From Aerococcus sp. Group 1 (GTDB lineage Bacteria > Bacillota > Bacilli > Lactobacillales > Aerococcaceae): DNA of 64,000 bases. The notes under the pieces are model-generated. The model saw only the letters and a list, made by a program, of their open reading frames with translations, did no database searches and was not told the origin of the DNA. Location of the stretch: positions 186,001 to 250,000 of the forward strand of contig NC_015278.1 of the NCBI RefSeq assembly GCF_000193205.1, in the 5' to 3' direction. How positions within the stretch are numbered: the stretch's first letter is position 1; the number at the start of each line of letters is the position of its first letter. The position numbers and the translations under genes were made by a program. Positions 1 through 8,296 of the stretch are shown piece by piece.

Positions 1-240
1 CTTTGGTAGCTTTCGATTTATTAAAACTAGCAATATTCCATAAATTATTACTACTGTAATTGAAAGGGGAATAGCTAATTTGCTATCTAGTTTATCTTTT
101 ATGGATATATAAAATCCTAAACCTACAACTATAAAATCAATCAAAAATGCTGAGATTTTTACAGAGTAGGTAGAGATGAGATAGTAGAAAACTATTCCAG
201 AAAGGATTAATAAAAAATATCCTGCAATAAATATTCCCAT
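1..240 (-). CDS. Partial small membrane protein of the integrated element
   Basis: An open frame starts at an ATG (240-238) and stays open for 80 codons to the window edge, so the C-terminus is missing. The product is very hydrophobic, with about three membrane segments: residues 1-25, 28-48 (containing FLIDFIVVGLG) and 56-75. No family is recognised. It lies 8 bp downstream of the stop of the ImmA peptidase gene on the same strand and is probably co-transcribed with it from the promoter near 1313-1341. Accessory proteins of this kind are common next to ImmA/XRE pairs on mobile elements, but no function can be read from the sequence. Confidence 0.55.
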   Translation of the reverse strand, partial: MGIFIAGYFLLILSGIVFYYLISTYSVKISAFLIDFIVVGLGFYISIKDKLDSKLAIPLSITVVIIYGILLVLINRKLPK

Positions 241-248
241 AGAGTCTC

Positions 249-797
249 CTAATAATAATCATCATGTTCAGGGCGATAGTTTTTAAGAAAATCTCCCTGA
301 GGTATATTAACATTAACTGGTTTATTAAACTTTCCCATTTTTGCTAACTCAGAAATTTTTAGATTTAGTAAATTTATATCTACACCTAATTGTCCAGCGA
401 TTTCATAATCACAAACTTGATCATTGATATTATCTAGGACATCTTCATCACTAATTAATAAATGAGCTGCAAAAATATTAGCTTCAGTTTCAAATTTATT
501 TGTAGGGTTTAATACTGTTTGGTCGTGAAAAGCTCCACCACTCATACAATAATCTCTGTGAAGTTGATCGTGACCTAATTCATGTGCTAATATAGTTTTT
601 CTATTAAAATTTGTGTTGCTACTGATAAAAATAAATCTGTTCCTTTGAATATAATGGTACATTCCTAAAAGTATTTCTGTTTTAGGTAGATATACCAGGT
701 TAATATTCAAAGCTTCTATTAATTCTATAGGATCTCGTGTCTTATATTTTTTTATAAGTCGATTAACCTTATCATATATATAGCGATTCATGCTCAT
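249..797 (-). CDS. ImmA/IrrE family zinc metallopeptidase
   Basis: The 182-residue protein has the metallopeptidase motif HELGH at residues 72-76 and a downstream acidic stretch (FETEAN, about 102-107) that can supply the third zinc ligand. In ICEBs1 and related elements, ImmA-type proteases cleave the adjacent XRE repressor to trigger excision and transfer. That partner is present here, immediately upstream (806-1206) on the same strand. The start at 797 has a TAGGTG ribosome site. It is part of the serine-recombinase element. Family assignment is secure; its target is inferred from the neighbour. Confidence 0.85.
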   Translation of the reverse strand: MSMNRYIYDKVNRLIKKYKTRDPIELIEALNINLVYLPKTEILLGMYHYIQRNRFIFISSNTNFNRKTILAHELGHDQLHRDYCMSGGAFHDQTVLNPTNKFETEANIFAAHLLISDEDVLDNINDQVCDYEIAGQLGVDINLLNLKISELAKMGKFNKPVNVNIPQGDFLKNYRPEHDDYY

Positions 798-805
798 AAA
801 ATCAC

Positions 806-1206
806 CTAATCTTTTTTCTTACGACCGTATTTCTTGTTTTCTCTTTTAGCCTCCCAATAAGCACGAGTAATAGCTTCAAAAGCAGCATCTTTATCTTCGT
901 CAGAAATTTCTCCACCAGCAAATAAAGAGCTTAGACCTTCTGTTAATGCTCTAGCTTTTTCTAATTCTCTTTTGCCACCCATGTTATAAACTCGATTTAA
1001 AAACTCGTCACTTTCTTCTAAAAGATAATTATAATCGCAGTTCATAACCTCAGCTATTTTTTGTAAACCTCGACATCTCTTGGGTATCTTTCTCCGTCTT
1101 CATAATGTACAAGAGTTCTTGTACTGATTCCTATCATCTTTGCAAAATCTGCTTGACTTAACTTTTCTTTTTCACGAAATTCCTTTAATCTATCCGCAAA
1201 AGCCAT
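806..1206 (-). pseudogene. XRE/Cro-CI family repressor, frameshifted
   Basis: The ATG at 1206 opens a helix-turn-helix domain (LSQADFAKMIGISTRTLVHY) that stops after about 50 codons. The second frame continues as RGLQKIAEVMNCDYNYLLEE to a lysine-rich C-terminus ending at 806. Restoring one C near 1070 joins the two parts as RYPRDVRGLQKIAEV, as expected for element repressors of this type. It would be the immunity repressor partner of the ImmA protease and would act on the divergent promoter region 1263-1341. Either it is inactivated, which would derepress the element, or the base is a consensus error. Confidence 0.75.
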
Positions 1207-1262
1207 AACTTTAACCTCCTGTACTAATGTGCATTTATAACTTTTAATACGAACAATAGTGC

Positions 1263-1291
1263 TTGAATTATTTTTCGGTTTGAGATATAAT
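1263..1291 (+). promoter_or_regulatory. Promoter of the rightward 1365 gene
   Basis: TTGAAT at 1263-1268, a 17-bp spacer and a perfect TATAAT at 1286-1291. It faces the gene that starts near 1365 and diverges from the repressor promoter. Confidence 0.6.
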
Positions 1292-1312
1292 ACAAACTGA
1301 ACTTATATTCAT

Positions 1313-1341
1313 ATTATAGCACAAACATTCAAGTTTGTAAA
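1313..1341 (-). promoter_or_regulatory. Promoter of the repressor/ImmA operon with operator-like repeats
   Basis: On the minus strand TTTACA (1341-1336), a 17-bp spacer and TATAAT (1318-1313). An ACAAAC-N6-GTTTGT dyad at 1321-1338 overlaps the spacer, and the same half-site, read on the minus strand, recurs near 1292-1303. This is a plausible operator for the XRE protein. Binding is inferred. Confidence 0.55.
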
Positions 1342-1364
1342 TAAGTTGTATCGGGGTGATTAGA

Positions 1365-1916
1365 TTGAGAATAAGTAAAACTTTAAAGAATATAATGAAC
1401 ATGTATGCAGATAGCAACTTGAAATTCGAAGAAATCAGTTCAGCTGCAAAACTTATTTTAAGTTTATATAGACAAGTTACCTGGGCAGTAGATAGCAGGG
1501 CAAATTTTATGATGTTTGAGAGTAAAGAAAACTATGGTTCAACTTCAGAATCTGCTTACTTGTATCTTTCTACATTTGCTCCAGAAAAAGTTGAAGAAAA
1601 GTTTAATAATAGAGTTTCCAATGTAATGGATAGTAAGCTTATGCTTTTAATAATTTATGATGCTTGTGTTAGGCTAAAAGTTTATCCAGAGTATGGAGAA
1701 ATTTATCATAAGATTATTTATAACTACTATATTTCTGAAAAAAAGATTACTGATGAAGCTTGTATGAGAAGTGTATCTTTAGAGAGAACTGTTTATTATC
1801 AAAGAAAAAAGGAAGCAATTGCATTGGTTGGTGTAATAATTTGGGGATATACTTTACCAACTGCTATTAGCCAACTTGAAGACGGTCGTAGCATTGAAGA
1901 AATAATGAACATCTAA
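1365..1916 (+). CDS. Possible ArpU/RinA-like regulator of the mobile element
   Basis: About 183 residues. A TTG start at 1365 with GGGGTG six bases upstream is preferred over the GTG at 1356, which has no ribosome site. The C-terminal third (ITDEACMRSVSLERTVYYQR, then KKEAIALVGVIIWG) resembles the sigma-region-4-like helix-turn-helix of ArpU/RinA late regulators, where a YYxxKKEAI segment is typical. The N-terminal two thirds are helical and unrecognised. It is transcribed away from the repressor from its own promoter, a position that suits an activator of element genes. The family call is tentative. Confidence 0.5.
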   Translation: MRISKTLKNIMNMYADSNLKFEEISSAAKLILSLYRQVTWAVDSRANFMMFESKENYGSTSESAYLYLSTFAPEKVEEKFNNRVSNVMDSKLMLLIIYDACVRLKVYPEYGEIYHKIIYNYYISEKKITDEACMRSVSLERTVYYQRKKEAIALVGVIIWGYTLPTAISQLEDGRSIEEIMNI

Positions 1917-2054
1917 GAAATTAATTTATGACGAACTTATTGCGTACTATTTCCGAATGAAAAAAGTACCATATACGAATTTTATGTGTACTTAAGTGCA
2001 TATATAATATCCATGATGGGTGATTTGCACCTAAATTTAATATTGGCATTTATT

Positions 2055-2089
2055 GACTGAAAGAATTTATTTTCTTTCGGTCTTTTTTT
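2055..2089 (+). terminator. Intrinsic terminator
   Basis: GACTGAAAGAA pairs with TTCTTTCGGTC around a short AT loop and is followed by seven Ts. It ends the 1365 transcript. Confidence 0.75.
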
Positions 2090-2123
2090 ATGCCCAGGAG
2101 AGTATATGCATAGAATTAGAAGC

Positions 2124-2177
2124 CCTCCTTGTGTGAATTTCATTTTCAAACAAAAGAAATTCATGTCAACAAGGAGG
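2124..2177 (+). promoter_or_regulatory. RNA hairpin covering the ribosome site of the sigma-like gene
   Basis: CCTCCTTGT (2124-2132) is perfectly complementary to ACAAGGAGG (2169-2177), and inside it TGAATTTC (2134-2141) pairs with GAAATTCA (2156-2163). The right arm contains the whole AAGGAGG ribosome site of the ATG at 2186. Folding of the leader would therefore block translation. Confidence 0.65.
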
Positions 2178-2185
2178 AAAAATTA

Positions 2186-2595
2186 ATGGACAAAGAATAT
2201 TATTTATTTGTAGAAGGAAAGAAAGTATTTGTTAGCAAGGAAGTATATCTTGCTTATCATAGTGAATTGAATAAAGAGAAATATCAAACGAGAAGAGACA
2301 GGTTAAATAACTGTTTCTTTTTTGTTCCTATGATCATGATGGTAATTTTGAAGAAAATTTAGAAGATCTGGAATTTGATGTTGAAAAAATTATCGAAACA
2401 AAGGAAATGATTGAAGAAGTAAGAAGAGCTATTTCTAAACTCAACCCTGTTGAAAGGGATTTGATAGAAAGTCTTTTTTATAAAGAAGAAACAATTAGAG
2501 AAGTAGCCGCTAAACTGAATATTTCTAATCCAGCCGTTATTAAAAGGCGTAATAAAGTCTTAGAAAAACTAAAGGAAATGTTAGAAGACTTTTAG
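2186..2595 (+). pseudogene. Element-type sigma-70-like protein, frameshifted
   Basis: The start ATG at 2186 lies 8 bp after AAGGAGG and gives MDKEYYLFVEGKKVFVSKEV. The frame runs out at 2362. The -1 frame continues as YDHDGNFEENLEDLEF, then a C-terminal sigma-region-4-like helix-turn-helix (LNPVERDLIESLFYKEETIR, then EVAAKLNISNPAVIKRRNKV) to 2595. The shift falls in TTCTTTTTTG near 2320; one lost T explains it, although T-TTT-TTG could also act as a -1 slippery site. Small sigma-like proteins of this architecture are common in Tn916- and Tn1549-type elements. The leader hairpin at 2124-2177 controls access to its ribosome site. Confidence 0.75.
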
Positions 2596-2610
2596 ATGAC
2601 AGTTACCAAG

Positions 2611-2659
2611 AGGTCTAATTTTCACTGTTACTTATACAGTGGGAATTGGGCCTTTTTAT
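2611..2659 (+). terminator. Intrinsic terminator after the sigma-like gene
   Basis: An 18-bp stem, AGGTCTAATTTTCACTGT against ACAGTGGGAATTGGGCCT, is complete if G-U pairs are allowed. It is followed by TTTTTATTT. Confidence 0.75.
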
Positions 2660-3136
2660 TTAACCAAATTTATTTTTGAAAATTGGTTAGCAAGAAAGGC
2701 TTCTTTTCACTGTTAAGTATAAGAGGGTAATTTTAAACAATTTTGTTTCATCAAGATAAGTATTTTCTGATGGTCAAATTTTAAAAAGATTAATAACTCT
2801 CGATAAATTTTGAACCTTAACAATTGAATAGACCAAGACAAGACATTAATCATTTTTGGAGCGTGATAACCTATCCGCCAAGATCTTTCTGCTGAATAAT
2901 TCGGCAAAACAAGTACTGCTAAGCTAAAAGCAAGGGAAGAAGAAAGGGAGCGATAAGTAAGAGTTTGAATATAGGGAGGGATACCCTATTCGCTATGAAG
3001 AAAATGAGGATAATGATACTTCTAAGGTTGAAGCCGGCTCATCCTGAATAGAGGCGGAGGTGAGATTCCTATGTTGCTAATCCAAGGCACTTGTCAATGT
3101 CAAAAAACTTTAATTTTATATTGTGAGGTAAAACCT
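2660..3136. other. AT-rich gap with no convincing gene
   Basis: This stretch holds short open segments only. One rightward segment near 2970-3046 reads EYREGYPIRYEENEDNDTSK and then stops, and could be the tail of a lost element gene. Its position between the regulatory genes and the recombinases suggests a deletion of transfer genes, but nothing here identifies them. Confidence 0.4.
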
Positions 3137-3292
3137 ATGAATACAAAAGAAAAGAAGAAATATAAACCTAAAGAGCAAATATCAAAAGAAGATTATTCTA
3201 AAAAAATTACTTACACTCAAAGTGATAAAGAGTCCCTCGACTTACTAGATATTGTTGAGCTTTATTTATGTAGAGCTTGTATAAGACTATAA
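3137..3292 (+). CDS. Small charged protein upstream of the recombinases, unknown
   Basis: An ATG at 3137 with GTGAGGTA upstream opens a 51-codon frame beginning MNTKEKKKYKPKEQISKEDY. It is lysine-rich and hydrophilic at first and ends in a cysteine-containing tail (LYLCRACIRL) that may be out of the original frame. No family is recognised. Its place directly before the serine recombinase triplet suggests a small accessory or directionality-type protein, which is speculation. Confidence 0.4.
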   Translation: MNTKEKKKYKPKEQISKEDYSKKITYTQSDKESLDLLDIVELYLCRACIRL

Positions 3293-3392
3293 GCTGGGGT
3301 GCTGACTTAAAAACTTGGGTGCGGTAAAATATAAGTGGTAGAAGAACTCCTTAATGACTATTTGCCCAAATACAAATTAAGGAGGTTTTGTG

Positions 3393-5063
3393 ATGGAAAA
3401 ATTTGCTTGTATATATCTTCGTTTATCGCGAGAGGATGGAGATAGCACAGAAAGTAATTCTATTTCAAATCAAAGACAGATTATCAAATCATATGCAAGG
3501 GACAATGATTTTAAAATTGTTGCTGAATATGTAGATGATGGTTTTTCAGGATCTAATTTTGACAGACCAAAATTTAAGAAGATGATTCAAGATCTTGAAG
3601 ATAAGAAGTTCAAAACAATTATTGTGAAGGACTTATCCCGTTTTGGGAGAGATTATATCGAATCAGGTAAATATCTACAAAAGATATTTCCAGAAAAAGG
3701 TATAAGATTTATATCCGTAAACGATAACTATGACAGTGAAAATGCAGATGTAAGCGATACACACTTAATTCTTCCAATAAGAAACTTTATTAATGATTCT
3801 TATTGTAGAGATATTTCTATGAAAGTTAAATCTTCAAAAGAGATCAAAAGAAAAAATGGTGAATTTATTGGTGCATTTGCTCCTTTTGGTTATAAGAAGG
3901 ATAGCAAAAACAAACATAAGTTAGTCGTCGATACAGAAGTTTCACACATAATTGAAAGAATCTTCAATATGAAGATAGACGGTTATTCGTCTAAGGCTAT
4001 TGCAGATTTTTTAAATAGCATAGGTTGTGTAACACCATCTAAGCATAAAGAAAATTCTGGTGATAATCATACTACTGGTTTTATTGTTAAAGACTCTAAA
4101 TGGGACGCAAAAATGGTCAATAGGATTATTACAAACAAGGTCTATATAGGAGTGCTTGAACAAGGGAAAACTAGAAAATTAAATTACAAGTCCAAGAGAG
4201 AAGTAGAAGTAAATGAAGAAGATTGGATTGTAATAAACGACTCTCATAAGCCTATTATTTCAAAAAGCATTTATGCTTTGGCTAATAAGATGATGCTTCG
4301 AGATGTAAAGCAATCGGCAGATATACCACATATTTTATCAGGAATGCTTTATTGCAAAGACTGTGGATCTTCAATGGTTAGAAGAAAGGTTAAGTCCAAG
4401 AATGGATATAATATTTTTTATATTTGTTCTCACTATAATAACAAAGGAGATTGCACAAGACATAGTATAAAAGAAGATTATCTACTGGATATGACACTTT
4501 TTGCACTTAAAGATTATTTAAAAAAATATAATGAACTACTAAGTCAAGTTAATAAGTTAGATGTATCAAAAGTTACATTTAATATTGACTTTGAAAGCTT
4601 AAACTCAGAAAAAAGAAAGTACGAAAGACTTAGACAATCTTTATATATGGACTTAGAAGACGAACTTATAACTTCTGAAGAGTTTGAAAGGTTCAGAAAA
4701 AATTATCTTATTAAAATCAGGGAAATAGAGAAACAAATTGATACAAAGAAAAATATACTTGCCAACTTGCAAGAAAAGATGAAAAATAAGGACAGTTTGG
4801 TTTCCGAAATTGTTCCCACTGATTTAAGCAGTCTAAATAGACTAACAATTGTATCTTTTATAGATAGAATTGAAATCGGAGAAAATAATGAGATTAATTT
4901 TGTCTTTAATAATTTGGAAACAGTTAACTTACTGAAGACCCTTATAAAAGAAGAAAGTGAAAGCAAGTCCGAAGTAAATAAGAATTTGATTTCAATAAAT
5001 AAGATCTTTGGAAATGCTCTTGAAAATAAGACTCCAATGCAATTAGCTGGAGGTGTTTTATAA
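3393..5063 (+). CDS. Large serine recombinase 1 of a tandem triplet
   Basis: About 556 residues. The N-terminal resolvase domain has the nucleophile serine in YLRLSRED (S12), then DDGFSGSNFDRP and VKDLSRFGRDYIESG. A recombinase domain follows (GEFIGAFAPFGYKK), then a zinc-ribbon segment with CKDCG and a later C-N8-C pair, and a coiled-coil region rich in K and E (about 400-480). These are the features of TnpX/TndX-type integrases, which excise and insert elements through paired DNA breaks. ATG 3393 has AAGGAGG 7 bp upstream. The stop overlaps the start of the next recombinase (TAATG), so the genes are translationally coupled. Confidence 0.9.
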   Translation: MEKFACIYLRLSREDGDSTESNSISNQRQIIKSYARDNDFKIVAEYVDDGFSGSNFDRPKFKKMIQDLEDKKFKTIIVKDLSRFGRDYIESGKYLQKIFPEKGIRFISVNDNYDSENADVSDTHLILPIRNFINDSYCRDISMKVKSSKEIKRKNGEFIGAFAPFGYKKDSKNKHKLVVDTEVSHIIERIFNMKIDGYSSKAIADFLNSIGCVTPSKHKENSGDNHTTGFIVKDSKWDAKMVNRIITNKVYIGVLEQGKTRKLNYKSKREVEVNEEDWIVINDSHKPIISKSIYALANKMMLRDVKQSADIPHILSGMLYCKDCGSSMVRRKVKSKNGYNIFYICSHYNNKGDCTRHSIKEDYLLDMTLFALKDYLKKYNELLSQVNKLDVSKVTFNIDFESLNSEKRKYERLRQSLYMDLEDELITSEEFERFRKNYLIKIREIEKQIDTKKNILANLQEKMKNKDSLVSEIVPTDLSSLNRLTIVSFIDRIEIGENNEINFVFNNLETVNLLKTLIKEESESKSEVNKNLISINKIFGNALENKTPMQLAGGVL

Positions 5064-6731
5064 TGGCAAGAACTTCCAAAAGATATATTGAAAAGAAAAG
5101 TGAAAAGACAGAAAGAAAAGTCTTTAAGGCCGGAATTTATACAAGACTATCTAACGAAAGAACAGAAGAGTGGAGAGAAAAATCATACTCAATTGAAACT
5201 CAAATACTATCTTGTAAAGAATATGCATTAAAAGAAAATATAGATGTTTTAGAAGTTTACACTGACTATGAATATAGTGGTACAAACTTTGAAAGACCAT
5301 CATTTCAGAATATGATGCAAGATATTAGAGATAGAAGAATCAACTGTATTATTATCAGAGATTTATCAAGACTTGGAAGAGAATATCTCGAAATGGGAAG
5401 ATTGATTGATAAAGTTTTTCCATTTTTAGGTGTTAGATTTATTTCTGTTAATGATAAATTAGACACAGTCAAAGAAACAGATTCAAAGAAATCTTTTGAG
5501 GTTACTCTTAAAAATATTATCAACGATATGTATGCTAAGGATATTTCAGTTAAGATAAAAACCTCTAAACACAATAGGGCAAGAAACGGATACTTTATTG
5601 GATCTGTTCCACCTTATGGTTACAAGATTAAAAAATCTAAAGAAGGTCAAAAACTTGTAATTGATGAAAATGTTAGATTTATAGTGGAAGAGATGTTTGA
5701 ATTAACTCTCCAAGGCAAAAGCCAATATGAAGTAGCAAAGCATTTTAATGAAAAAGGCTATGCTCCTGGAATGATTTACTATAAAACTGGGCGAGTCTAC
5801 AGAGAAGATGATGATCCTGAATGGAATAAAGGGACAATTTCAAAAATGCTTACAAACCCAGCTTATACGGGGACTTTAGTACAAGGAGTTAAGCAACAAA
5901 ATCTTGCAAAAGGAATTAAGCAACATTTTGTAGATGAAAGTCAGTATATAATTTGTGAGAATGCACATGAAGCAATCATTTCTAAGGAAGTTCACGAAAG
6001 AATCTTACGAGAAAGACGAGAGAGAAAGAAAAATCATGTTTTCAGTTCGCCAATGCACAATTTTGAAAATAGGGACTATGAGAACAGATTTAAAGGTCTT
6101 GTAATCAATAATAATACTGGCAAAGAACTTAATAGAAGAACTCGTATCTATGGTAAAAATAAAGATAGACTTTATTATTCATTTCAGAATGAGAGATTTA
6201 GTGGAAGTATAAAACCCGAAAATCAGTATTCATTATGGAAAGGGATTTGGATCAGGCTATTAGTGATAAGATTTCTGAGTTTATTATGAAGACAACTAGC
6301 AAGACAAAATTTGTAATTCGAATTAAAGCTAGATTTAATAAAGCGATAGATACTTTTAAGAAAGACATTGAAAATCTTAAAAGAAAAAATCTAAATGAAG
6401 AAAATATCATTCAAAAAGCCTATGAAGAATATAGTCTAGGCAAGATTGATAGAGATGAGTATCTATTAAAAAGAGAGATTGCTCAAAGTCATATGTCTAC
6501 ATTTGATAACGAGATTTCAGCAATTGAAGTTAATATAACAAAACTTAAAAAGAAAGATTAAAATCAACAAAATGGATAAATGATTTATATGCTTCAAAGA
6601 ATTTGGAAAAGCTACCTGGTGATTTAATCCATAGCTTAATTGAAAAAATAATAGTTTATGATAAACACGAATTTGAAATAGTCTTTAAATTTAATATAGA
6701 TAATTTGGTAGGAGGAACAGACGATGAGTAA
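5063..6731 (+). pseudogene. Large serine recombinase 2, two frameshifts
   Basis: The first frame carries the catalytic serine (IYTRLSNER), EYSGTNFERPSF and IRDLSRLGREYLEMG, plus a recombinase domain (SVPPYGYKIK). It leaves frame near 6229; the next frame continues as FIMERDLDQAISDKISEFIM with the coiled coil. It leaves frame again near 6555 and continues as TKWINDLYASKNLEKLPGDL to NLVGGTDDE at 6731. Each break needs one added base (a T, then an A). No zinc-ribbon cysteines are seen. The repaired gene would overlap the next recombinase by 8 bp. If the breaks are real, only the N-terminal catalytic part is made. Confidence 0.85.
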
Positions 6732-8217
6732 GATTGCTCTTTATATTAGATTATCCGTTGAAGATATGATAAAGACTGATGAGAGTGAAAGTATCATAAA
6801 CCAAAGAGCATATCTAAACGATTATCTCGACAAGAATGAAGAATTTAAGAACTTCACAAGAGAAGAATATGTCGATGACGGATATTCTGGAACAAATGAA
6901 AATAGACCAGCATTTCAAAGAATGCTCGAAGATGTAAAGAAAAATAACATCCAGACGATAATTGTAAAAGACTTATCCAGATTTATGAGAGATTATATAA
7001 CACTTGGAGATTATCTTGAAAATATATTTCCATTTCTAGGAGTTAGATTTATCGCCATAAATGATGGCTATGATAGTGACAAAGAAAAAGGAAATGGAAC
7101 AGATTTAGATATTCAATTCAAGGGACTATTATATGATTTCTACACAAAAGATATTTCTGAAAAGGTAAAATCATCTATGACTACACTTAAAAAACAAGGA
7201 AAATTTTTAGCTTGGAGTCCACCTTTAGGATACATGAAAGATCCTAATGATAGACACAAAATCATAGTTGATGAAGAAACAGCTTGGATAGTAAAGAAGA
7301 TTTTCAAACTTGCACTTGATGGTATATCTTCAAGAAATATAGCTAAGATATTAAATGAAGAAAAAATTCCAACACCATCAAAAAGAAAGAGCGAATTAAC
7401 AAATCTTGATTTTGAATATTCAATAATTAGAACTGCGAAAAAGCCTAGACCAACTTGGACTAATGGTAATGTAATAGATGTATTAGCAAATGAAAATTAT
7501 ACTGGAACTTACACTTTCAATATGCAAGATAAGTCAGTATTAAATTCATCTTCTTTTAAATTCAAACCAAAAGAGGAATGGGGAAGAGTTGAGAATAATC
7601 ATGAAGCTATTATATCTAGAGAAGACTTTGAAAAAGTTCAGAAGATTAAAGAGAAGAATCTATTTATGAAAGGTAAAAATACCGATTATGAATGGAGGAA
7701 AAAATCTCCACTACAAGGTTTTGCAAAATGTCCAACTTGCAACCACATTTTAGGATGTACTCAATCTAAAAGAAAACGACAAGATGGAACTATAAGAGTC
7801 CACACATATTTTACTTGTAGGATATGTAAGTGTAATAATGTAAAACATAAGAACTCAAGAGCAGGAAGCCTTGAAGAGCAAGTATTTGAAGCAATAAAAG
7901 AAAAATATGGTCTAGAAGATCCAATCAAGGATGAAAAAGTAAAAGTTAAACCAATGGAAAAATCTATCGAAGATCTTGAAGCTAAGAAAATGCAGAATTT
8001 TGAGAAGTATAAATTAGGTAAGATGAATAGACAAAAATTCATTGACTCTAAAAATTTGATAGATGAAGAGATACAAGCAATAAAAGAAAAAATACTAAAA
8101 GCAAAAGAAGAAAAAGAAGTAATAGACAACACTAAACTTACCAGAGAATTGATGGAAAAATATATAGACTCAGTATTCTGTGAAGGAAACGAAGTGTTGA
8201 ACATAATATGGAAGTAG
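6724..8217 (+). CDS. Large serine recombinase 3 of the triplet
   Basis: The 497-residue protein begins MSKIALYIRLSVEDMIKT with the catalytic serine at S11, followed by DDGYSGTNENRPAF and VKDLSRFMRDYITLG. The recombinase domain (FLAWSPPLGYMKD) is followed by a zinc-ribbon region with CPTC and CRICKC and a terminal coiled coil. GTAGGAGG precedes the ATG. It is the last gene of the element; only about 70 bp separate it from the hsdM coding sequence. Triplets of such proteins are known from Tn1549-like conjugative elements, where all may be needed for integration. Confidence 0.9.
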   Translation: MSKIALYIRLSVEDMIKTDESESIINQRAYLNDYLDKNEEFKNFTREEYVDDGYSGTNENRPAFQRMLEDVKKNNIQTIIVKDLSRFMRDYITLGDYLENIFPFLGVRFIAINDGYDSDKEKGNGTDLDIQFKGLLYDFYTKDISEKVKSSMTTLKKQGKFLAWSPPLGYMKDPNDRHKIIVDEETAWIVKKIFKLALDGISSRNIAKILNEEKIPTPSKRKSELTNLDFEYSIIRTAKKPRPTWTNGNVIDVLANENYTGTYTFNMQDKSVLNSSSFKFKPKEEWGRVENNHEAIISREDFEKVQKIKEKNLFMKGKNTDYEWRKKSPLQGFAKCPTCNHILGCTQSKRKRQDGTIRVHTYFTCRICKCNNVKHKNSRAGSLEEQVFEAIKEKYGLEDPIKDEKVKVKPMEKSIEDLEAKKMQNFEKYKLGKMNRQKFIDSKNLIDEEIQAIKEKILKAKEEKEVIDNTKLTRELMEKYIDSVFCEGNEVLNIIWK

Positions 8218-8221
8218 CAAA

Positions 8222-8245
8222 GGGAGTGAGCAATCACTCTCTTTT
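8222..8245 (+). terminator. Short terminator after the recombinase operon
   Basis: GGGAGTGA pairs with TCACTCTC around a four-base loop and is followed by TTTT. Confidence 0.5.
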
Positions 8246-8261
8246 AAATTACATAACTATA

Positions 8262-8296
8262 ACCCCTTTTTGTCATAAGCTTGACATGAGAGGGGT
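8262..8296. other. Probable right attachment site of the element
   Basis: An imperfect dyad, ACCCCTTTTTGTCA at 8262-8275 and TGACATGAGAGGGGT at 8282-8296, lies at the boundary between element DNA and the interrupted hsdM frame, which becomes open after the TGA at 8287. Serine integrase att sites are typically short imperfect dyads. The exact crossover dinucleotide cannot be fixed without the left end. Confidence 0.5.

Noticed and set aside
2713..2907. Reverse-strand frame of 64 codons in the gap after the sigma-like gene
   Set aside because: No ribosome site, no family resemblance and AT-rich random-like composition.
7761..8237. Reverse-strand frame of 158 codons opposite recombinase 3
   Set aside because: Its F/S/L-rich product is the mirror of the K/E-rich coiled coil on the real strand.
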